Shown here one piece after another: positions 51,642 to 57,178 of a DNA stretch of 57,178 nt (the stretch's first letter is position 1; every line of letters begins with the position of its first letter). A model generated the notes under the pieces. That model ran no database searches, was not told the DNA's origin, and saw nothing but the letters and a program-made list of their open reading frames with translations. Both the position numbers and the translations under genes were made by a program. This DNA comes from Candidatus Gastranaerophilales bacterium (GTDB lineage: Bacteria; Cyanobacteriota; Vampirovibrionia; Gastranaerophilales; Gastranaerophilaceae), in assembly GCA_944325145.1 (NCBI GenBank), contig CALYDL010000012.1:1-57178 (forward strand), written 5' to 3'.

Positions 51642-51920
51642 TTATTTTTTTTCTAACTGCGATAAAATGCCTATAACCTTTTTGTTATCTACTTTATAGC
51701 AAATTTGGTTGCCTGTTCTTGTTCCCGTTATAACTTTTGCATTTTTTAAAATTGAAAGGTGCTGAGAAACTGTTGGCTGTGGAATATTTAAACATTCGCT
51801 CATTCTATTTACATTGCATTCGGGTTTTTTCATTAAGTTATATGCAATGGTAAGCCTTGTGGGGTGCGCCAAAGCCTTAAAAATAGCTGTATATTCTTCA
51901 ATATCTATATCTGTTTTCAT
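51642..51920 (-). CDS. ArsR-family HTH regulator
   Basis: A 92-residue winged-helix protein of the ArsR/SmtB family. The recognition helix segment NIPQPTVSQHLSILKNAK and the wing GTRTGNQICYKV are clear. Cysteines lie at the end of helix 3 (ECNVNRMSECLN) and in the wing, so a metal, redox or sulfur signal is possible. It is divergent from the CoA-disulfide reductase-rhodanese gene, with operator-like palindromes between. It is therefore a likely regulator of that gene, perhaps responding to persulfide, by analogy with ArsR-type sulfide sensors. Confidence 0.85.
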   Translation of the reverse strand: MKTDIDIEEYTAIFKALAHPTRLTIAYNLMKKPECNVNRMSECLNIPQPTVSQHLSILKNAKVITGTRTGNQICYKVDNKKVIGILSQLEKK

Positions 51921-51926
51921 GTTATG

Positions 51927-51955
51927 AGAATATTATAATATTCGAATATTGTCAA
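51927..51955 (-). promoter_or_regulatory. arsR-type promoter with operator inside the spacer
   Basis: On the minus strand TTGACA (51955-51950) and TATTCT (51932-51927) are 17 bases apart. The perfect palindrome AATATTCGAATATT at 51937-51950 fills most of the spacer, as expected for repression by the regulator. Confidence 0.55.
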
Positions 51956-51962
51956 ATCAGAA

Positions 51963-51991
51963 TTGACAGTTTCTAAAATTTTTGATAATAT
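51963..51991 (+). promoter_or_regulatory. Promoter of the CoA-disulfide reductase-rhodanese gene
   Basis: TTGACA (51963-51968), 17 bases, TAATAT (51986-51991). A second CGAATAT word at 52007-52013 lies just after the predicted start, matching half of the palindrome at 51937. Confidence 0.55.
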
Positions 51992-52036
51992 GAATATGCT
52001 AATATGCGAATATACGAAAATATTTATGAGGATTTT

Positions 52037-53671
52037 ATGAAAGTTGTTATAACAGGTGGCGGCGCAGCTGGCGCAAGCTGTGCAACAAGATTAAGAAGGC
52101 TGGATGAAAATATAGAAATTTTAATTTTAGAAAAAACAAATGAAGTTTCAATTGCAAACTGCGGCCTTCCTTATTATTGTTCAGGCATTATTAAAGAAAG
52201 GGAAAAAATTCTTGTTTCAACACCTCTTCGCTTCAAAACAATGTTTAATATTGATGTTAAATTAAACACGGAAGTTACCCAAATAAATAGAAATGAAAAA
52301 TTTGTTTTAACAAAAGACGGTGAAAAAATTTATTATGATAAATTAGTTTTATCTCAAGGCGCAAGCCCAATTAAGCCGCCAATCAACGGAATTAACAATA
52401 AAAAAGTTTTTACTGTTAGAAACTTGGGTGACATTGATAAAATAAAAGATTATATAAAAAGCAATAATGCCCAAAAAGCAGTTGTTATAGGCGGCGGGTT
52501 TATTGGTGTTGAAATGGCGGAAAACCTTAATTTAATGGGGCTGAAAACAAGCCTTGTTGAAATGCAAAGCCAAATTTTAGCGCCCGTTGATTTTGAAATT
52601 GCAGCCTTTGCCCAAAATGAAATGAGGCAAAACGGTGTTGAATTAATTTTATCTGATGGCGTTAAGGCATTTTTTGAAAATGAAATTGAACTTAATTCAG
52701 GCAAAAAAATTCCTTATGACCTTATAATTTTAGCAATCGGAGTAAAACCGGAGATTGAACTTGCAAAAAATGCAGGGCTTGATACAAATAGAGGAATTAT
52801 TGTAAATGACAATATGCAAACAAATGACCCCAATATTTTTGCAGGGGGCGACAATGTTGAAGTTAAAAGCTTTATTAATAATGAAAACGTTTTAATTCCG
52901 CTGGCTGGCCCTGCTAACAGGCAAGGAAGAATTATAGCGGATAACATTTTAGGTAAAAATTCAAAATATAAAAAATCTCAAGGAACATCAGCCATAAAAG
53001 TTTTTGATTATACAATAGCAGCAACAGGCTTCAATGAAAAACAATTAAAAGGGAATAACATTCCTTATTTAAAAATTTTCACCTTCGGAAATTCAAACGC
53101 TTCTTATTACCCAAATGCTGCCCAAATTTTATTCAAGCTTTTATTTAATAATGAAGGCAAAATTTTAGGCGCTCAAGCAGTTGGTAAAAAAGGCGTTGAA
53201 AAAAGAATAGATGTAATTGCATCTGTTATGAGAAACGGGGGCAAAATTCAAGAATTATTAGATAGCGAACTTTGCTATGCTCCCCCATATTCATCTGCCA
53301 AAGACCCTGTTAATATTTTGGGAATGGCGGCAGAAAACCTTTTATTTGGGCTTTTTAAACCGGCATATTATGAAGATATTGAAGGCGCTTTTGTTATAGA
53401 TGTCAGAACCCCTGATATGTATAGTTCAAACAACATAAAAGGTGCAATAAACATTCCTTTAGCCGAATTAAGAAAAAGATATAGTGAAATTCCAAAAGAT
53501 AAAAAAGTTATTTTAATTTGCAATACTGGCTACACAAGCTATCTTGCTTCAAGAATTTTAATTCAAAAAGGGTTTAACAATGTTTATTCCTTTATGGCAG
53601 GAATTAAACTTTACAATGAAATTCAAAAAGACAAAATAAAGAATAAAGAATACATTAAATGCTGCAATTAA
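52037..53671 (+). CDS. CoA-disulfide reductase with C-terminal rhodanese domain
   Basis: A 544-residue flavoprotein of the CoADR-Rhd type. An FAD-binding GGGAAGASCATRLRR, the active Cys42 in IANCGLPYY, the NAD-binding VVIGGGFIGVEMAENL, and the dimerisation domain follow in order. From about residue 450 a rhodanese domain ends with CNTGYTSYLA (Cys495). Such enzymes reduce CoA disulfide, CoA-persulfide or polysulfide with NAD(P)H and so handle sulfane sulfur. The ATG at 52037 has GAGG before it. It is divergent from an ArsR regulator with shared operator words. Confidence 0.93.
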   Translation: MKVVITGGGAAGASCATRLRRLDENIEILILEKTNEVSIANCGLPYYCSGIIKEREKILVSTPLRFKTMFNIDVKLNTEVTQINRNEKFVLTKDGEKIYYDKLVLSQGASPIKPPINGINNKKVFTVRNLGDIDKIKDYIKSNNAQKAVVIGGGFIGVEMAENLNLMGLKTSLVEMQSQILAPVDFEIAAFAQNEMRQNGVELILSDGVKAFFENEIELNSGKKIPYDLIILAIGVKPEIELAKNAGLDTNRGIIVNDNMQTNDPNIFAGGDNVEVKSFINNENVLIPLAGPANRQGRIIADNILGKNSKYKKSQGTSAIKVFDYTIAATGFNEKQLKGNNIPYLKIFTFGNSNASYYPNAAQILFKLLFNNEGKILGAQAVGKKGVEKRIDVIASVMRNGGKIQELLDSELCYAPPYSSAKDPVNILGMAAENLLFGLFKPAYYEDIEGAFVIDVRTPDMYSSNNIKGAINIPLAELRKRYSEIPKDKKVILICNTGYTSYLASRILIQKGFNNVYSFMAGIKLYNEIQKDKIKNKEYIKCCN

Positions 53672-53716
53672 TTTTTAATTCGTTTAGAAAAAAATTTAAA
53701 AAAAGGAGAAAAATTT

Positions 53717-54280
53717 ATGAAATCAATTACAACTTTTGACCTTCAATACGCCCATAGATTCTACAATTTTAAAGGCGAAGCCCAATACCTTCATGGCCAC
53801 ACCGGCACACTTACAATTGAAGTGGAAGATTCTGTTAATATGGGCGTTAATATGGTTTTTCCTTGCAATGAAATTCAAAAAACCGCATGGGAAGTTTTAA
53901 AGAACTTTGACCATGCAACAATTTTAAGAGAAGATGACCCCCTGCTCCCCGCTATTTTAGAAGTTTATGAAAAACAAGGAATTAAAAACGGCGCTCCGCA
54001 AAACACCATGAAAGGCGCTGCTTTTAAAACAGACCTTGCAGTTGCTTACCCTGATGCAAGAATTGTTGTGACAAAAGAAACAATGACCGTGGAAGGAATG
54101 ATAAAAATTGTTTATGACCTTTTAAAAGATAAATTAAACATTTCAAAAATCACCTTCACAAGCGGCGTGAACGCAGCAACAGAAGATTTTAAAGTTACAA
54201 AAACAATGAACAGATGCCCCCTTTGCGGTATTGAACTTGTTAATGACGTTTGCCCCAAATGCGGGTACAGAAAAAATTAA
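53717..54280 (+). CDS. QueD-like pterin synthase family protein with zinc ribbon, lacking the usual Cys
   Basis: A 187-residue protein of the 6-pyruvoyl-tetrahydropterin/6-carboxytetrahydropterin synthase family. Zinc-type ligands are His13 in YAHRF and His26 and His28 in LHGHTG; NFDHATIL is also conserved. The catalytic Cys of QueD (C-x-x-x-HGH) is Ala22 here, with Glu21 next to it. The last 20 residues form a zinc ribbon with CPLCGIEL and CPKCGY. The reaction therefore cannot be assumed to be that of QueD in queuosine synthesis; a PTPS-III-like or other aldolase-type role is possible. A strong GGAGAA precedes the start. Confidence 0.78.
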   Translation: MKSITTFDLQYAHRFYNFKGEAQYLHGHTGTLTIEVEDSVNMGVNMVFPCNEIQKTAWEVLKNFDHATILREDDPLLPAILEVYEKQGIKNGAPQNTMKGAAFKTDLAVAYPDARIVVTKETMTVEGMIKIVYDLLKDKLNISKITFTSGVNAATEDFKVTKTMNRCPLCGIELVNDVCPKCGYRKN

Positions 54281-54301
54281 ACCAAGTTAATTTCTCACCT
54301 A

Positions 54302-54331
54302 TTTGCCTGAATTTATTAAAATTCAGGCAAA
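54302..54331 (+). terminator. Long perfect hairpin after the QueD-like gene
   Basis: TTTGCCTGAATTT and AAATTCAGGCAAA pair perfectly around ATTA. The T-run after it is weak, so termination efficiency is uncertain. Confidence 0.45.
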
Positions 54332-54389
54332 ATTTATAAAAATCATATAAAAAGCAAAAAAATTTGTTTTCGCACTTTATATATACACT

Positions 54390-55820
54390 ATGATTTCAAC
54401 TCCCCAAATTAAAAATCAGTCTGCATATTATAATTCATTAAGCTTCGGTAATTCAAAAAGCAATAACAGAGAACTTATATACCAAAACTTATTAAAGCAA
54501 AGTAAAATTTTGCTTGGTGATAATATTGATGAAAATTATTACCGATTTTCAATGGAAAAAGTCCCTGAATTCGGAAGCAAATACATTATCGGCGCTTTTG
54601 CTTTGTCTGCAGGTGCGGCAGGTTTAGCATATTCTCTGAAAACAGGCCATGGGCAAAAAGGAATAAACAAGGTTCTAAATTGGGTTGATACATCAGAAAA
54701 CATCACCGCAAAAGCCATAAGAAAAATATTTTCAAAAGGAAAACTTAAGGTTGAAAATATAGGCAAAAAAGCTTTAGAACACATGTACACAGCCATTGAC
54801 AATAAGGAAGGACTTGGCAAAAACGGTGTAAGCGGAGCCCACACTCTATCTGCGTTTATAAAATCTTTCTTTAAAAGTGAAATAAAAGATAATATACAAG
54901 TTACAAACATAAAAATGAAAGATAAAAAAATAAAAGACGGAAATATAATTATTGAATATATTGAAGATGGCGTAAAACAAGTATTGGAAACAAATATCGG
55001 AGAAGGCTTTACAAAAGGGCAGCAAAAACTTTTAAGAAATTTATGTGACCCAAAAGCAAACAACGGCTTTTCCATAAAAAATTTCACCAAATCAAAGTTT
55101 TATAAAACATATTTAGAAGAAGGAACCGAAATAAAGGGCTCAAAAAATCGTTTTTATGATATCTATAAAACCTTGTTTTGTGAAAAACCAACAGGCGTAA
55201 TAGATTCAATTAAAAAAGACCCATATATTGACGGCATTTACAGCATTAAATATCATAAGTTAACAGGTGGCGATTCATATCCCGAAAAAACCATATTTAT
55301 GGACAGGGCAATAAGCCCTAAAGCATTTAGAGATTTTGAAAGCCTTTGTTCAAATAAAGTCAATAAACCAATTATAAGAGAAATTAAAAACGGCAAAAAA
55401 TTATACAATTCTGACAATTTGATAACAACCGTTGAAACCGCACTAAGAAGAGGCGTTCTAAAAGAAACGGAAAAAGGCGAAACCATAATTTTGGGCCAAA
55501 GAGCAGGCACAATATTTGTGGCATACTGCGACAAGACCCCCTTTAATTCATACGAAGTCAGATCATTTTTTCCTGTTCTTCACGGCAGCAAAATGCACAG
55601 CAATTTAATGGCAGATTACCTTAAAAATAAAAAACAACTAAGCATATTTGATATACCGAAATTAATAGGCCTGAAAAATGAAATGAGTTCAAAACTTTGT
55701 GATGACTTTAAAGCCACAGTTTTCAAAAATTCCGCAATTGGAGCATCCCTGTTAACAAGCACTCAAACAATGCATGAATATAAAAAAGAAAAGAAAAATT
55801 CAGAAAGACAAAAAATATAA
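54390..55820 (+). CDS. Protein with N-terminal SFG motif and membrane segment, unknown
   Basis: A 476-residue protein that I do not recognise. It begins with an Asn-rich leader and LSFGNSKSNN (residues 17-26), a strong copy of the shared motif. One hydrophobic segment (YIIGAFALSAGAAGLAY) near residue 68 may be a membrane span or buried helix; the remainder is a mix of Lys-rich helix and beta. There is no Sec signal peptide. A TATATA box about 6 bases before the ATG, with no Shine-Dalgarno, suggests a leaderless mRNA. It follows the QueD-like gene by 109 bases. Function unknown. Confidence 0.72.
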   Translation: MISTPQIKNQSAYYNSLSFGNSKSNNRELIYQNLLKQSKILLGDNIDENYYRFSMEKVPEFGSKYIIGAFALSAGAAGLAYSLKTGHGQKGINKVLNWVDTSENITAKAIRKIFSKGKLKVENIGKKALEHMYTAIDNKEGLGKNGVSGAHTLSAFIKSFFKSEIKDNIQVTNIKMKDKKIKDGNIIIEYIEDGVKQVLETNIGEGFTKGQQKLLRNLCDPKANNGFSIKNFTKSKFYKTYLEEGTEIKGSKNRFYDIYKTLFCEKPTGVIDSIKKDPYIDGIYSIKYHKLTGGDSYPEKTIFMDRAISPKAFRDFESLCSNKVNKPIIREIKNGKKLYNSDNLITTVETALRRGVLKETEKGETIILGQRAGTIFVAYCDKTPFNSYEVRSFFPVLHGSKMHSNLMADYLKNKKQLSIFDIPKLIGLKNEMSSKLCDDFKATVFKNSAIGASLLTSTQTMHEYKKEKKNSERQKI

Positions 55821-55843
55821 AAGCGCAGCAGATTAAAAGAAAA

Positions 55844-57037
55844 CTACAAATCAAAAACTTTATATGAAACAAATTTCAATTTTTGTTTATTTTCAAAGGA
55901 TATAATGTCGTTTTTCTTTGGCGAAAGGCAGGCTTCATGGTCTACAAAAAGCACAATACATTTGCCGTTTTGGTAAACAGAGCTTGAATAGATTATGCCG
56001 TCTACTTTCAAAATTTCTTTGGCGTATTCGGCAAAAATTTGTGTTGGAACGTATTCTATATTTTTGTTTTTGGTATCGCTTTTTTTAATTGGGGAACTTA
56101 GGGCTTTATGAAGGTATCTGTAAAAAAGAATAACTTCCCTTTCGCTTGCCTTCTTTATATCAAGCCAATCCGGCAAATTAAGTTCTAAAATTTTAGTTAA
56201 ATCTAAGCATTTTAATTCGTTTAGGTTGATAAAATCAGCAATAACCAATTTTTTATCTGCTAAATCTTTATCGCCATTTAGCGCTTCTTCTTTTGCAACT
56301 TCATCTTCAAAAGTTCCATAAAAGGCAGAAATTCCTTCGGCAGACATTCTGTTGTTTTTCGCCTGATAATAAGGGGGCGAAGCCATTTCTTTTTCTGTAA
56401 TTTCAAGGTTATTTTCAACAATTCTTGCTCTTTTAAAAGTTACATTCGGCTTTAAAATGGTGAACAAATTCAATTTTTCAAGGTAAGAAGCCGTATAATC
56501 GAGCATTTCAGATGCGCTCATAAAATTTCTTGAATAGCTGCATTTTGTATCATCAACATAAAATAAATATCTTGTTTTATATTTAACCAAATGCGCAAAC
56601 CTTTTCCAAGAATTCTCACAAAATTCCAATTGGCTTGTGCCATAAGGATTTTTATTGCACAATAAAACATCATTCAGGGTTTCTCTTATATCATCTGCAA
56701 GCTCAGATGTAAAATCTATTTGAAGAACTTCTGAAAGCTTATATGCAATTTCATACCTGTCATAGGTTCTTCCCAAATAAGTTTTTTCTTCACTGTCATA
56801 GCCCAAATTTCCTTCAGCCGGCTCAAAATAATGTTTAATTGCGCAAGTTAAAAATTCAAGAAATTCTTCCATATGAAGACAATTTGTTTTTGCGCCGCAA
56901 TATGAACAAGTTGTTTTTGTTTTGGCATTATTTTTAATCCAACTTTTAGCAAATTTGCTTCCTGCGCATTTTGGGCAAATATATTTATCAATTTTGCCAA
57001 AACCCCTTTTTTGAATATCTTCTAAACTGTCTTTCAT
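55844..57037 (-). CDS. RES-domain protein with zinc-ribbon and HEPN-like N-terminus
   Basis: A 397-residue protein. The N-terminal zinc ribbon (CPKCAGSKF and CSYCGAKTNC) leads into a helical region similar to the HEPN/RES N-terminal domain. The C-terminal RES domain has the Arg motif NNRMSAEGISAFYGTF, a Glu in VAKEEAL and a Ser segment PTQIFAEYAKEI with IIYSSS. RES proteins such as MbcT degrade NAD by phosphorolysis and act as toxins. No Xre/MbcA-type antitoxin is beside it. The ATG at 57037 is preferred over a GTG three codons upstream, but both are weakly supported. Confidence 0.75.
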   Translation of the reverse strand: MKDSLEDIQKRGFGKIDKYICPKCAGSKFAKSWIKNNAKTKTTCSYCGAKTNCLHMEEFLEFLTCAIKHYFEPAEGNLGYDSEEKTYLGRTYDRYEIAYKLSEVLQIDFTSELADDIRETLNDVLLCNKNPYGTSQLEFCENSWKRFAHLVKYKTRYLFYVDDTKCSYSRNFMSASEMLDYTASYLEKLNLFTILKPNVTFKRARIVENNLEITEKEMASPPYYQAKNNRMSAEGISAFYGTFEDEVAKEEALNGDKDLADKKLVIADFINLNELKCLDLTKILELNLPDWLDIKKASEREVILFYRYLHKALSSPIKKSDTKNKNIEYVPTQIFAEYAKEILKVDGIIYSSSVYQNGKCIVLFVDHEACLSPKKNDIISFENKQKLKFVSYKVFDL

Positions 57038-57073
57038 CGGCACCAAAATTTAACTTTTATACTCTTATAATAA

Positions 57074-57104
57074 CAAAAAAAGAACCCTATTTTAAGGGTT
57101 CTTT
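57074..57104 (-). terminator. Intrinsic terminator after tRNA-Asp
   Basis: On the minus strand AAAGAACCCT and AGGGTTCTTT form a 10-pair stem with a 6-base loop, followed by seven T residues. It lies just downstream of tRNA-Asp. Confidence 0.85.
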
Positions 57105-57122
57105 TAATTTTATTTAATTTAG

Positions 57123-57178
57123 TGGCGGGGACGACGGGGATCGAACCCGCGACCTCATGCGTGACAGGCATGCGCTCT
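57123..57178 (-). tRNA. tRNA-Asp (anticodon GTC), partial
   Basis: The 3' two thirds of a tRNA on the minus strand; the 5' end lies beyond the window. The anticodon stem CATGC/GCATG holds a CTGTCAC loop with anticodon GTC. The T arm has GGGTTCGATCCCC, the 3' acceptor strand is CGTCCCC with discriminator G, and CCA is encoded, unlike the tRNA-Trp gene. Confidence 0.93.

Noticed and set aside
53717-54280. Plain queD annotation for queuosine synthesis
   Set aside because: The catalytic Cys is missing and no other queuosine gene is adjacent, so only the family is asserted.
1-57178. CRISPR arrays, insertion sequences, prophage or integron
   Set aside because: No regularly spaced repeats, transposase, integrase or phage structural genes were found on reading the window and its proteins.

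Overview
The window is a strongly AT-rich bacterial chromosome segment with standard genetic code, tightly packed genes, short Shine-Dalgarno sites and T-tailed intrinsic terminators. The gene set points to a flagellated, non-sporulating lineage with a Gram-negative-like or cyanobacteria-related envelope: flagellar rod proteins, a PilT ATPase, an SLH-domain surface protein and FtsZ. Many otherwise unrelated proteins share a short Asn-rich N-terminus ending in a Phe-Gly/Ser/Thr motif. I read this as most like the Melainabacteria/Gastranaerophilales (Vampirovibrionia), a sister group of Cyanobacteria. That placement is inference from style and gene content, not from a phylogeny. No CRISPR array, insertion sequence, prophage or integron was seen.

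Layout. 1-1432 (minus): rpmG, tRNA-Trp, secE, nusG, then an unusual structured spacer running toward the expected rplK outside the window. 1555-5508: AlkD-like repair protein, a stand-alone CheR-like methyltransferase, a sugar MFS transporter and a DUF475 membrane protein. 5555-8826: ilvE, a complete tiny transcription unit for a 26-residue peptide, a membrane protein with the N-terminal motif, and a degenerate DtxR/MntR-like regulator with its own dyad. 8871-16304: a 5'-nucleotidase-like enzyme, a TPR protein, spmA/spmB, ftsZ and a probable papain-like cysteine protease. 16296-21839: radA, an SLH protein with a TrbI/VirB10-like tail, rmlD and a peptide-binding lipoprotein. 21897-26369: a helicase-nuclease fusion, a small protein, a metallo-beta-lactamase-fold hydrolase and cdd. 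26408-31353: a coiled-coil secreted protein, a long spacer with a probable small RNA, pilT, pnuC and a CNNM/CorC protein. 31373-38373: an ileS-GNAT-GT8 operon, hisG-mazG and a Mn/ArsP-type permease. 38452-41823: an export/rod-type flagellar operon (unknown Asn-rich protein, FlgF-like, FlgG-like, FlgB, FlgC). 41825-46627: an Xre regulator, a hexapeptide acyltransferase, DUF554, and an exported operon (alpha/beta hydrolase, cupin, carboxymuconolactone decarboxylase). 46687-57037: a large repeat protein, a zinc phospholipase C/HET-C-like protein, a beta-repeat protein, an ArsR regulator divergent from a CoA-disulfide reductase-rhodanese, a QueD-like protein lacking the usual Cys, another motif protein and a RES-domain protein. 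57123 to the end is a partial tRNA-Asp.

The most promising undescribed feature is the family of N-terminally tagged proteins spread through the window. The tag (roughly Ile-Asn-Asn, a short Asn/Ser stretch, then [P/S/N]-x-F-[G/S/T]-[G/S/A]) sits before unrelated modules: a methyltransferase, a cysteine protease, membrane proteins and beta-repeat proteins. None of these has a Sec signal peptide. It looks like a common sorting or anchoring signal. Other notable points are dual translation starts flanking the signal peptides of a three-gene operon, a 26-residue peptide gene with its own promoter and terminator, a small RNA candidate rich in anti-Shine-Dalgarno words, and several likely leaderless promoters.
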